Shown here: piece by piece, positions 54,737-63,209 of the stretch
Position numbering within the stretch: the stretch's first letter is position 1
Layout: every line of letters begins with the position of its first letter
From: Devosia ureilytica
Lineage (GTDB): Bacteria > Pseudomonadota > Alphaproteobacteria > Rhizobiales > Devosiaceae
Reading direction: 5' to 3'
Assembly (NCBI RefSeq): GCF_024273195.1
Contig: NZ_JAMZCU010000003.1
Location: forward strand, 124,001-188,000
DNA: 64,000 nt
Translations under genes and position numbers: made by a program
Notes under the pieces: model-generated
What the model saw: the letters and a program-made list of their open reading frames with translations, nothing else
What the model was told of the DNA's origin: nothing
The model's database searches: none

Positions 54737-55711
54737 ATGGCGGTAATTGATTTCATCAACGCAATCGTAGCGGGTGGCAATGCCGAAATCTATGTGATGG
54801 CGCTGGTCTTTCTGGCCGCTGTCACTATTTTTCTTGCCATGGCACTCTTGCTCCGGCCCGTTTTCCAAACCCAATCACATCTCAAGCGAGCGCTGGAAGA
54901 GGAAGGCCTTGGCGATCGGAGATCACTAGGAGCCCAGGCGCATCTGCGCCGCCTACAGGTGCAGAAGCCCATCGAAGCGTACTTCCGGGCCATTGAGCGG
55001 AGCAATGGACGGACTGACGCTCTTGAGCAGCAATTGTTCCGCGCGGGCTTCTACGGTCGCGCCGCACCCTTTCTGTTCCAGCTTTCACGTATTCTTCTGG
55101 TGGCCGGCGCTTTCTTCGTTACCTTCTCCACCGCCATGGCCTTGCTACCCGCAGCAATTCCAACGCCACTCATTTTCGGCGTCTGCCTCGTGTTCTCGTT
55201 GGGCTTCATGGTGATCCCGGCCATTGCGCTCGATGTCTACGCCAATGGCATCAAGGAAGAACATCGGCGCGGTTTCCCCGACTTCATGGATATGATGATC
55301 ACCTGCGCGGACGCTGGAATGAGCCTGGAGGCGGCGGTTGGCCGCGTCAGCACTGAGTTCGCGTCAACACATAAGCACCTCGGCGTGCAACTCAATATTC
55401 TCATGCTGCAACTGCGCGCGGGTAAACCTCTGCGCGATGCGTTGCACGACCTTGCCGATCGTGTCGGGCTGGATGAAGCCAAGGCGCTTGCCGTTCTGTT
55501 CCGCCAATCCGAGGAACTTGGAACAAGCCTGGTCGACGCCCTGCGGGTTTACAGCACCGAGATGCGCCGCCAGCGCATCCTCAATGCGGAAGAGAAGGCG
55601 AACTCCCTGCCGGTCCGCATGGTTTTGCCACTTGGTCTTTGTGTATTTCCGGTAGTATTGATGATCATCATGTTACCGGTCATTATCCGCATGCGCGGCG
55701 TATTCTTCTAG
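54737..55711 (+). CDS. tadC: Tad pilus inner-membrane protein TadC
   Basis: A 324-residue partner of TadB with the same T2SSF layout: VFLAAVTIFLAMALLLRPVF, middle segments around FQLSRILLVAGAFFVTF and PAAIPTPLIFGVCLVFSLGF, then RRGFPDFMDMMITCADAGMSLEAAVGRV and KALAVLFRQSEELGTSLVDALRVY. It begins 1 bp after tadB. Together they hold the CpaF ATPase at the membrane. Confidence 0.92.
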   Translation: MAVIDFINAIVAGGNAEIYVMALVFLAAVTIFLAMALLLRPVFQTQSHLKRALEEEGLGDRRSLGAQAHLRRLQVQKPIEAYFRAIERSNGRTDALEQQLFRAGFYGRAAPFLFQLSRILLVAGAFFVTFSTAMALLPAAIPTPLIFGVCLVFSLGFMVIPAIALDVYANGIKEEHRRGFPDFMDMMITCADAGMSLEAAVGRVSTEFASTHKHLGVQLNILMLQLRAGKPLRDALHDLADRVGLDEAKALAVLFRQSEELGTSLVDALRVYSTEMRRQRILNAEEKANSLPVRMVLPLGLCVFPVVLMIIMLPVIIRMRGVFF

Positions 55712-55751
55712 CGAGTGAGACTCGACAGGAATGGCTCAGGAGCACCACCAT

Positions 55752-56267
55752 ATGCCGATCAACATTCGCACTACCGACCTTCAGCGCGTGCTGGCTTTTG
55801 TGCTCGTCGCGGCGATCTTGGCCGGCTGCAGCACCATGGGTGCTTCATTCGGGGGACGCGCGGGCGATCTTGTGGATGTCCCGGGCGTCGAATTCTACGC
55901 TTCTGATCAAGCGATCTCGGAAGCCAAGGCACATTTTCGACGCGGAAACTACGGTCACTCCGCGACGCTTTACAAGCGCGCGTTCGAACTCAATGCCAAG
56001 GACGCCGAAGCGCTCAACGGGCTGGCAGCATCATATGATCGGCTGCGCCGCTTCGATCTAGCAGACCGGGCATACGAGCAGCTTTACAAGCTCAGCGGTG
56101 GGACCGCGGCCTATTACAACAATGTGGGGTATTCCTACTTGCTTCGGGGCAATCTGATCGCGGCACGCACTAACTTTCTCAAGGCATACGAACTCGACCC
56201 TGACAATGCGACTGTCGCCAACAATCTCCAGTTGCTGGGGTCGAGCCATAGCGTAGCGCAGCGGTAG
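55752..56267 (+). CDS. tadD: TPR lipoprotein TadD
   Basis: A 171-residue lipoprotein with lipobox LAGC after AFVLVAAI, then three tetratricopeptide repeats (EAKAHFRRGNYGHSATLYKRAFELNAK..., DAEALNGLAASYDRLRRFDLAD..., AAYYNNVGYSYLLRGNLIAA...). TadD helps the secretin or pilotin function. AGGAG lies 9 nt before the ATG at 55752; an upstream ATG adds MAQEHHH without support. Confidence 0.88.
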   Translation: MPINIRTTDLQRVLAFVLVAAILAGCSTMGASFGGRAGDLVDVPGVEFYASDQAISEAKAHFRRGNYGHSATLYKRAFELNAKDAEALNGLAASYDRLRRFDLADRAYEQLYKLSGGTAAYYNNVGYSYLLRGNLIAARTNFLKAYELDPDNATVANNLQLLGSSHSVAQR

Positions 56268-56284
56268 CTAGCCAGGGGGCGGAT

Positions 56285-56779
56285 GTGCTGGTTGGCGTGA
56301 CTTGGATCATTCTAATGGCGGCCAGCGTTTTTGTGCTCGGTCGTATTGTCATTACGGACTTTCAAATCCAAAAAATCCGCAATGAACAGGTGCTTCAACT
56401 GCTTGCCCTTGGCGTATCGCTCCGCGCTCTGGAGTATATGCAAGGCCTTCAAGCCGCTTCTCTGTGGCAGCCTGGACTCATCACGGCCGTCTTATTCCTG
56501 CTGCTAATTGGGTTCTGGATGACAGGAAAGCTGGGCGCGGGCGATGTAAAACTCTTATCGGTTATCCCGATCCTGGTTGGCGTAAAGGGATTGCTGCCCT
56601 TTGCTGTCATTTTCCTGGTGCTTGCCAACGCCATCAGTTTCTTCATGAGACGGCCCGACCTGGTGCCGCATTTGCCGTCGCGGGCGCATTTGCAGACGCT
56701 GGCCCTAAATAATCGGGTGCCACTTGGCGTGCCGATTGGTCTGGCTGGCATTGCTGCGCTGGCATATTCTCAAGTCTAG
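56285..56779 (+). CDS. cpaA: Prepilin peptidase CpaA/TadV
   Basis: A 164-residue membrane aspartic protease (family A24). Catalytic Asp25 is in VITDFQIQKIRN and the second Asp87 is in GAGDVKLL. Five hydrophobic segments are visible. It processes Flp and the TadE-type pseudopilins. The start is a GTG at 56285 with GGGGG 6-7 nt upstream. It ends the plus-strand Tad unit. Confidence 0.9.
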   Translation: MLVGVTWIILMAASVFVLGRIVITDFQIQKIRNEQVLQLLALGVSLRALEYMQGLQAASLWQPGLITAVLFLLLIGFWMTGKLGAGDVKLLSVIPILVGVKGLLPFAVIFLVLANAISFFMRRPDLVPHLPSRAHLQTLALNNRVPLGVPIGLAGIAALAYSQV

Positions 56780-57362
56780 CTTAGCGCCGACCGCGCCTTG
56801 AATTGGGTGAAGAGTGTTAGCTTCGACAGCTACCGGCGCGTCTTGTTAAGCTTGACCCGGATGCATAGTGCTCGACCTAACCGCGGCAAGCGGCAGTGGT
56901 TCAAACAGCGTATAGCGATCACAGCGTCCATGAACGCCATTGTCACGTCGACCCGCCCCCCATTGTTCTGGCAATTGTCAGAGCGAAGGGGACGTCTGAC
57001 GCTACCCGATGAGATGGCAAATGCCATGACAATTGCCGATCTGGAAGAGAAGCGGGAATTGCCAAGTATTCTCCGCCCTGGCCTTCGCAGTTATTATCGC
57101 GAGGCAACGTGGGCGGCGCCTGTATCTGACGGGCGATAGAAGCATGTGGCAGGCCAAATGGGGTCAGCTGACGGAAGTTCACCAGTTTTGCCTCGATTTA
57201 GTAGGCAGGCCGGCAACTTTCGGGAAATTGCAATTGCAACCTGGATGACCGTTTCGGGGCGCGCTCCGGTCCGGCAGATGCCGACCCCGTTTCGGTCATT
57301 CGCGAGCCGGCTCATGGTTCTCGAAAGCTGCCATTCGCAATGGCAGCGCGGCCTCGTCCAAG
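56780..57362. other. Gap after the Tad locus without recognisable genes
   Basis: About 580 bp with only short frames that resemble nothing known and have no clear start signals. It lies between the pilus cargo and the TetR/oxidoreductase pair and has noticeably lower GC than the latter, so it may be a junction of two acquired segments. Confidence 0.45.
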
Positions 57363-58010
57363 CTATCCGCCTGCGTGTTCACCCCCACCGTGCGCGGCCA
57401 TGAACATTGCGATTGCCGACCGGCAATAGGATTGGATTTCGTTGTCGTCATCTGCTCTCGCCTCATCGAAGCGCGCGATAATCAGGAGGTCGCATCCTTT
57501 GAACAACGCGGCGAACAGGCGGGCGGACCGGAGAGGATCGGGCACGTTCAGACCCCCCTTCGCGTGCAACTGACGCAACAGAGCTTCGATTTGGGCGATG
57601 ATGTGTGCCGGGCCGGCTTCGTAATGGAGCTTGCTCAACGACTTTTGATTCGCCGTGTCGGCCATGACCATAGCTTCGACACTGCGGACTTCCGGGCTCA
57701 ACAGCGTGCGAAGCAGGGATGATCCCACCGCCCTGAGCTGATCTTCGGCCGAACCATCGACGCCTTCAAAAAGGACCTGTGGTAGAGACTGGTGGCAGCG
57801 GGCCGCAAAGGCCGCGCCGAACAGCGCCTCCTTGTTCTCGAAGTGCCTATAGATGCTGAGCTTGGATATCTTCGCTCGCTGCGCGACCTTGTCCAATGTC
57901 GTCGCTTGAAAACCCAGTTCCGCAAAGAGTTCGCCCGCGGTGTCGACGATCGTTTGGCGAAGCGCCTCGTTGGCGGGCCGGCCGCGCCGGCCTTGGCTGT
58001 TTTCGGTCAC
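57363..58010 (-). CDS. TetR/AcrR-family regulator of the divergent oxidoreductase
   Basis: A 215-residue TetR-family protein. The DNA-binding part is GELFAELGFQATTLDKVAQRAKISKLSIYRHFENKEALF and the C-terminal part is a TetR_C-type helical dimer domain. It is divergent from the thioredoxin-reductase-like gene; a perfect 10-bp palindrome lies in the 120 bp between them and is probably its operator. Confidence 0.87.
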   Translation of the reverse strand: MTENSQGRRGRPANEALRQTIVDTAGELFAELGFQATTLDKVAQRAKISKLSIYRHFENKEALFGAAFAARCHQSLPQVLFEGVDGSAEDQLRAVGSSLLRTLLSPEVRSVEAMVMADTANQKSLSKLHYEAGPAHIIAQIEALLRQLHAKGGLNVPDPLRSARLFAALFKGCDLLIIARFDEARADDDNEIQSYCRSAIAMFMAAHGGGEHAGG

Positions 58011-58030
58011 GATAATTCAAGTCCTTGACA

Positions 58031-58056
58031 GTATCGTAATTCATGCATTACGATAC
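58031..58056. promoter_or_regulatory. TetR-type operator between divergent genes
   Basis: GTATCGTAAT, six bases, ATTACGATAC: a perfect 10-bp inverted repeat 21 bp upstream of the regulator start and 75 bp upstream of the oxidoreductase start. Confidence 0.8.
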
Positions 58057-58130
58057 CATGTAGTTTCCCAAACGCAATGGGCAGGTTCAACCGGGCCCAA
58101 CTCCTCATCCACAATACGGAGCCCGTCACC

Positions 58131-59024
58131 ATGGATGACGTCATCATTATCGGCGGCAGCTTTGCCGGTCTCGCCGCCGCCCTCCAGCTCGGCCGCGCCC
58201 GCCGCAAGGTCACCGTTCTCGATACCGGCCTGCCGCGCAACCGCTTCGCAGGCCACTCGCATGGCCTGCTCGGCCACGATCACAAGCCACCGCTGGACAT
58301 CCTGGCCGAGGCGCGGCAGCAGCTGGCGCGCTATCCCACGATCAAGCTGGTCAATGCCCGGGCCGACAGCATCTGTGGCGCCATCGACGACTTCTCCGTC
58401 CTCACCGGCGATGGCGAAAGCCTTGCGGCGCGCCGGCTGATCCTGAGCTATGGCGTCGCCGACCAGATGCCTGCTGTTCCGGGCTTTGCCGAAAGCTGGG
58501 GCACGTCCATTGTGCCCTGTCCCTATTGCGACGGCTTTGAAGTTGCCGGCCAGCATTGGGGCCTCGTCTGGTCCGGCCCGCAATCGCACAATCAGGTCAG
58601 GCTGTTCCACGACTGGACCGACGCGCTGACAGTCTTCGCCGATGGTCACGACATCGCATCCGATATCCGGGCCGATCTGGCGCGCCGCAACATACCTATC
58701 GTTGATGGCCGGATCACCGAGATCGCCCGTCAAGGAGGCCACAACGCCATCGTCAAGCTCGATACCGGCCCCAATGTCGCAGTCGATATCCTGTTCGCGC
58801 ACCCGCGCAACAGGCCGTCCGCAACCCTGCATGAATCACTGGGCCTCGTCACGGTCACCACGCCCCTTGGCATCGCCCTCAAGGTCGACGAGCGCCGCGA
58901 AACCAGCATGCCCGGCATTTACGCCGCCGGCGACCTCGCCAACCCAACCATGGCCTCGGTCACCACGGCCATTTCGCAGGGCGCGACGGCGGGTATCTCC
59001 GCCCAGCAGTCGATGCTGGCTTGA
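58131..59024 (+). CDS. Thioredoxin-reductase-like FAD/NAD(P) oxidoreductase
   Basis: A 297-residue flavoprotein. The FAD site is IIGGSFAGLAAALQLGRARRKV, the redox-active pair is CPYC (residues 130-133, before DGFEV), and the C-terminal FAD motif is MPGIYAAGDLAN. The middle NAD(P) part is shortened (WGLVWSGPQSHNQVRLF) with no clear GxGxxA/S, so cofactor use is uncertain. GGAG lies 9 nt before the ATG. It is divergently controlled by the TetR protein. The substrate could be a small disulfide or a pigment precursor (GliT/HlmI-like group). Confidence 0.8.
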   Translation: MDDVIIIGGSFAGLAAALQLGRARRKVTVLDTGLPRNRFAGHSHGLLGHDHKPPLDILAEARQQLARYPTIKLVNARADSICGAIDDFSVLTGDGESLAARRLILSYGVADQMPAVPGFAESWGTSIVPCPYCDGFEVAGQHWGLVWSGPQSHNQVRLFHDWTDALTVFADGHDIASDIRADLARRNIPIVDGRITEIARQGGHNAIVKLDTGPNVAVDILFAHPRNRPSATLHESLGLVTVTTPLGIALKVDERRETSMPGIYAAGDLANPTMASVTTAISQGATAGISAQQSMLA

Positions 59025-59355
59025 GAGCAAGGATTCCCCTCTCCGGCACGGGCTCCCATACGGCGTCGCCACCGTCGGCCGCCCAATAATACCGACCGGG
59101 TCTGTTGCCAGCCCCGATAGAGCCGTCGGCACGCCCGCCAGAAGCTGACGCACTGCTATCCCGCGCCAAGTTTGCCAATCGTCGGGCGTCTGCTTTTCTT
59201 GTCCACTGAGCCATAAACAGACAGTCCGTTTTCCACCCCTGAGACGCCAACCTTCGCAAAGCGGACCAGCAGCTTTCGGGACCTCGCTAAGGCGCGCTGA
59301 ATGTCTCAAATGGGGCGCATTGCAGCCGACATTTGACTACCTTGAATTCCTCGTC
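59025..59355. other. Gap between oxidoreductase and recombinase genes
   Basis: 331 bp without a gene I can support; a minus-strand frame covers it but overlaps the oxidoreductase end and shows no family likeness. Confidence 0.4.
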
Positions 59356-61656
59356 TCAGGCCGCCTCCCACACCCGGTTGAGGATTTTGGCAGCGATAGC
59401 AGCCTTATCCTGGGGTAGAAAGCGCCCGTAGTGTTTGGCCACCATGTCGGGCGTATCTTGGATTGCGTAGCTGGCCTGCTCATATGAGCCTGTCTGCTTG
59501 AGGATATGAGTTGCCAGTACATCTCGGACGTTGTGCGGGCCGTGCGGCAGCAAGCCACGGATCACGCCCCGGCCGGTGTATGGATTGTAGATCCCGTAGC
59601 GCTGAATGGTCAGGCGCCAAGCTTCGTAAAAGGTGTTCTGGTTGTACGATGCGTCGGCACTGGTCCGCTTGACCGACTTCACGAAAAAGGTGCCAGGGTC
59701 CGTTGCGTCGCCGATCAGCCGAGCGCGGTGCCGGTCGAGGTAAGCATCGATCATGTTGTAGAGCCCGGCCAGGTCCGGCAGCACCAGCCGGAAAGGCTTC
59801 GACCCAAAGAACGATGAAGTCGAGTTCTTGAAGGCGACTGCCGGGATCAGGACTTCCCAGCCCTGTTCGCGATCGCTCCAGCGTAGTTCCCCCCTTTTCC
59901 TGTCCTCGAGGTGCCGCTCCGATGTCGGCATCCGCCCCCGCGGGCATACCAGGAGCTCGCGCAGGTTTCGCTGCCGCAGCCCGAGGTGCATACCTAGGCG
60001 CAGTAGCAGGAACGATCTGACTGCCTCGGCGGCGGCGCGCGGATACCGGCGCTCATCCGGCATCAGGCGAACGATCTCCTCGGTGATCTTGCGGTATTCG
60101 CCAACGGGGCTATCGGACTCTAGTACCGGCAGGATGGGCTTAAACGGATCGCGGTGTACGCGGGCGACGCGCTGGATCTCCTTGATCCGATGCCGGGCAT
60201 GCCTGTGGAAGGTCTCGCAGGCAGCGTCCCAGTCCTTCTTGGCCACCTCGACGTCGTGGTCGGAGATGAGGCCGGAAATTGGTCGAAGTCGATCGGCCAA
60301 CTCTGGCGTCTGCCGTATCCAACCGGTGTCGGCACGGGTCATGCCTAGGACAACGCTCAGCATGTCGACTTCCCATTTCGTGTAGAACCCGCGCCGACGC
60401 TCCCGCCATTGCAGGTACCAGTCCCATACGGCAGGAAAGACCAGCATGGCGAAGCAAAGACTATCGAGCTGTACGCCGCAGCCCTTGACCGTGCTCCGGG
60501 GATCTGACGCCAAGGAGCCGAACATGAGGCTGAGATGCTCGACCTTCTGCGATGCGGTCTCCTCGTTCCAGACGCCGTTGCGCTGGAAACCAAACGCGGT
60601 CAGCGTCGCCGTCTTGAAGCGGAGGAGTTCGTTCATCTCCCGATCCAACGCCGCCGGCGCATCGACCACGGCCGACTGCAGTTCTGCATTTAGGTCATCG
60701 AGGTCGACATCCGGATTGTCATTGGCGGTGACCGGCTTCCGTTTGCGTCCCAGGAAGGCGGTGAAGCGCACGGCATATTTCTGCTTCATGGCCTCGGCCT
60801 GATAGCGGCGGTAGTCGGTCGATCCGGTTATGATGACGCGGCGCACCCAAGTCAGGATCTCGTCCTGCTCAGCTTTCGACCGGCTGAGGAAGTCGTCGGG
60901 CAGATGCCAGGCCAGGCGCCGACGCTCATGGGCTGAGATACCCTCGAGGCCGTGTCCGTAAGTTGCCCGCCCGCGGTTCGGTATCTTCAACTTGAAGTAG
61001 CCCTCGGGCAGGCGATACCGGCGCTCTACCTTCGCCAGGACGGCCAGGCTCTGCACCGTACGCGGAAATAGCTGGCCGGTGCACCACTTCATCAGGGTAC
61101 GCTGGTCATTGGCATTGCCGTTGCTATTCAGTGCCAGATACAGATGCCGGACCGTGTCGCCATGGCGCCGCATGTGCAAGTTCAGGGCCTCGGAGAGGGT
61201 CTCGGGTTCCGCCCATTCGGTCCACAGCGGTTCAGGAAACTCGACGATGGCCTTAGGCTTCGGGCCTCGCTTTCGCGGGGCCGGCTTATCTGCGGCCGCT
61301 GACGCTCCGGAGCGGGACCGCGATCGGGTCTTTGGGAGCTTGGCGGTCAGAATATCTTCCGATGGCGTCCGAAGGGAAGGCGCCACATCCTGCATGGCGA
61401 CGGCACGCGATACGGCATCGAAGACAGGCTGGAGCTGATGCCGGGCGGACTGCAGTCGTTCTTTCTCGATGCCGGCGGCGACGCCCACCATTGCCCAGTC
61501 GATCCAACGACCTCGATATGGCGGGAAGGCTAGTAGCTCAAGGAGATCCGTCAGGTATTTGCACACCGCGGACCGCTCGCTTTCCTCTAGGACTTTCGCC
61601 AGGCGCAGCCGGCAGAAATCGGAGATCATTCGCGAGGTCAGGGCGGCCTTAGGCAT
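59356..61656 (-). CDS. Large tyrosine recombinase/integrase
   Basis: A 766-residue protein. The catalytic core is at the C-terminus: RQRNLREL (first Arg), HNVRDVLATHIL (His and second Arg near residue 708) and KHYGRF (nucleophile Tyr near residue 743). The N-terminal ~550 residues are unlike simple phage integrases and include a basic, Ser/Pro-rich part (RSRSRSGASAAADKP) and a helical DNA-binding-like middle. It lies 1.6 kb from the right end. It could integrate or excise this or an older island, but its chemistry would not create the 5-bp duplication. Start uncertain: an ATG at 61656 without a clear ribosome-binding site, or a GTG at 61689. Confidence 0.78.
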   Translation of the reverse strand: MPKAALTSRMISDFCRLRLAKVLEESERSAVCKYLTDLLELLAFPPYRGRWIDWAMVGVAAGIEKERLQSARHQLQPVFDAVSRAVAMQDVAPSLRTPSEDILTAKLPKTRSRSRSGASAAADKPAPRKRGPKPKAIVEFPEPLWTEWAEPETLSEALNLHMRRHGDTVRHLYLALNSNGNANDQRTLMKWCTGQLFPRTVQSLAVLAKVERRYRLPEGYFKLKIPNRGRATYGHGLEGISAHERRRLAWHLPDDFLSRSKAEQDEILTWVRRVIITGSTDYRRYQAEAMKQKYAVRFTAFLGRKRKPVTANDNPDVDLDDLNAELQSAVVDAPAALDREMNELLRFKTATLTAFGFQRNGVWNEETASQKVEHLSLMFGSLASDPRSTVKGCGVQLDSLCFAMLVFPAVWDWYLQWRERRRGFYTKWEVDMLSVVLGMTRADTGWIRQTPELADRLRPISGLISDHDVEVAKKDWDAACETFHRHARHRIKEIQRVARVHRDPFKPILPVLESDSPVGEYRKITEEIVRLMPDERRYPRAAAEAVRSFLLLRLGMHLGLRQRNLRELLVCPRGRMPTSERHLEDRKRGELRWSDREQGWEVLIPAVAFKNSTSSFFGSKPFRLVLPDLAGLYNMIDAYLDRHRARLIGDATDPGTFFVKSVKRTSADASYNQNTFYEAWRLTIQRYGIYNPYTGRGVIRGLLPHGPHNVRDVLATHILKQTGSYEQASYAIQDTPDMVAKHYGRFLPQDKAAIAAKILNRVWEAA

Positions 61657-62079
61657 CGGCGTAACGCGTCCAGGGTTTCGGGCGCGCACGCAAATGACCG
61701 AGTCGATTTAACGAAAGCTTTGCGGATGGAGATCAGGTTCCTGACACTCTCCAACTGAGAGCCGCAACGACTTGGCCCCAACAACGTGTCTGTCCTCACG
61801 TTCGCTCTTGGGAGCTGCAATCTGATCGCTAGCGACCACATAGGTGGGGGCTGAGTCGCCTCGAGCTCTAGCGGTCGACTGTCGGCGTCGAGGACTTAGC
61901 AGTCATGCCCTGCACCAAAGAGGTGGGGACCACAGCTTGGTTCTCAATGCGTAGGGGTCCACATTCATGGCAGATGTCCAGGCTCACCCGGTTGGATGGC
62001 CTAGGCGCCACTGACGGACGCCTTATGGCTGTCCAGTAACACTCAGCGACTCTGCAGGTGCCAGCTCTGGCTCCTTGTG
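61657..62079. other. Gap between recombinase and membrane protein genes
   Basis: About 420 bp with no gene I can support. Short frames only. Confidence 0.4.
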
Positions 62080-62652
62080 CTACGGTAGTTGCACTTGCGT
62101 TTCCGGTGCCAGTTCGGCTTGTGGAGTTTCGGGCGTCACATCTGGCGCCGCGTGTATAACGACGGGGGCAGCCTCGGGCATCGCATTTTTATCAGGGGAT
62201 GATGCCAACGGAACAAGCGCGACCCAAGCTGCTACCGCAAAGGTCGCAGCAACGGTGATACCGCCGATCCAAGACACCTTCGTCAGTATCTTTTCCGCAT
62301 CCAAGCTCGGCTGTATAACCAGTTTCTGGTACTCGTCCTGCGACAAGAAGCGATAGATCTGACTGCGCCACATGTCCCGCAGACCCCGCTGCAGCGCCGC
62401 AAACTTGTGGCCTGAATAGATGACTACAAAGATGTAGGCTGCGACGACTACCATCACCGCGAGAACCAAAGGGCCCGGAGCATTGGCGGCCACACGGGCT
62501 GCAATAAGGCCAATCCCAATCGCCAAGGCTGAGGCAATTGCCCCAACGACCTGTCGAACTGCGTCGGCGATCTTGCCTGTCTCGTCCGTGACAGCCTTCC
62601 GAAGGTCGGCCAGGGCCTTCAGGTTGTCGGCACTGACCTTGGCAACGGACAT
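62080..62652 (-). CDS. Membrane protein of unknown function
   Basis: I do not recognise this family. From ATG at 62652 it has 190 residues: a helical N-terminus (ADNLKALADLRKAVTDETGKIADAV), two adjacent hydrophobic segments (VVGAIASALAIGIGLIAARV, GPLVLAVMVVVAAYIFVVIYSG), a soluble part (LRDMWRSQIYRFLSQDEYQKL), a third segment (GGITVAATFAVAAWVALV) and a Pro/Ala-rich tail. The frame stays open and coding-like upstream to about residue NTLECLRENIGH (62710), so the N-terminus may be longer or cut by the junction with the next, opposite gene. Confidence 0.6.
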   Translation of the reverse strand: MSVAKVSADNLKALADLRKAVTDETGKIADAVRQVVGAIASALAIGIGLIAARVAANAPGPLVLAVMVVVAAYIFVVIYSGHKFAALQRGLRDMWRSQIYRFLSQDEYQKLVIQPSLDAEKILTKVSWIGGITVAATFAVAAWVALVPLASSPDKNAMPEAAPVVIHAAPDVTPETPQAELAPETQVQLP

Positions 62653-62792
62653 GGCGTGAGCGATTTTGGCCCCCTCGAGGGCATGACCGATGTTCTCCCG
62701 AAGGCATTCGAGCGTATTGGCGCCTGCACTCCCCGTTCGCGCGAACTCAGTGGCAAACAGCGCTCGACGCCCACCTGCCGACCGAGATCCGC

Positions 62793-63002
62793 ATGCACCC
62801 GCGCCGCCGGTGTCCCCAGCGTGTGGTCGATGACAAGGTCTACGCCGCATTCAAATCCAGGTATGTCAGCCTGCGGGACCTGTCGCGAGATGCGGGTGTG
62901 AACCCCAAACGGCACCTGGTCGAACTGCGCGCGCGAGGACTTTGGCCGGAACCGGGTTTCCCGAAAGGCGCATTCCTCTACCTGCGAGAAAGCATCGGAT
63001 AG
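62793..63002 (+). CDS. Helix-turn-helix-like gene remnant at the right end
   Basis: The last 69 codons of a plus-strand frame: VVDDKVYAAFKSRYVSLRDL, then SRDAGVNPKRHLVELRARGLWPE. The latter looks like a helix-turn-helix with a following helix. A very strong terminator begins 28 bp after the stop, so a genuine gene ended here. The frame may start upstream, but there it runs opposite to the membrane protein gene, so it is probably a 5'-truncated remnant. It lies ~80 bp inside the right-end repeat array, where Tn7/Tn5053-like elements can carry their target-choice genes; this identity is speculation. Confidence 0.5.
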   Translation: MHPRRRCPQRVVDDKVYAAFKSRYVSLRDLSRDAGVNPKRHLVELRARGLWPEPGFPKGAFLYLRESIG

Positions 63003-63029
63003 ACATCGACCTTTCATCGAGTGAAGCCC

Positions 63030-63056
63030 AGCCCGGCCTTGGTGCCGGGCTTTTTT
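63030..63056 (+). terminator. Rho-independent terminator near the right end
   Basis: GCCCGGC, CTTGGT, GCCGGGC, then TTTTTT: an ideal intrinsic terminator on the plus strand. Confidence 0.93.
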
Positions 63057-63083
63057 CATGCCCGTCATCTCGGCATGGACTCC

Positions 63084-63152
63084 AACTTATGGCGGACTTT
63101 TCTCACAACTTATGGCGGACATTTTTTACAGACTATGGCGGCTAAAGAATCC
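63084..63152 (+). repeat. Right subterminal repeat array (three sites)
   Basis: TTATGGCGGAC at 63087 and 63110, and CTATGGCGGCT at 63133, spaced exactly 23 bp. The first two units end in CACA and TACA. All have the orientation of the right terminus. Confidence 0.8.
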
Positions 63153-63209
63153 AACTGTACCGCGCGTTCTTGAGAAAACCCCGGAAATCCAGGCTTTCTT
63201 ACGTCACCA

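Noticed and set aside
56798-57139. A 113-codon plus-strand frame after cpaA
   Set aside because: No ribosome-binding site, no family likeness, and atypical composition.
59356-61656. A recombinase-in-trio (RIT) element
   Set aside because: RIT elements have three adjacent tyrosine recombinase genes; only one is present.
63084-63130. The first two right sites as the outer end of a separate nested element
   Set aside because: The units end in CACA and TACA like termini, but no second matching left end or flanking duplication is visible.
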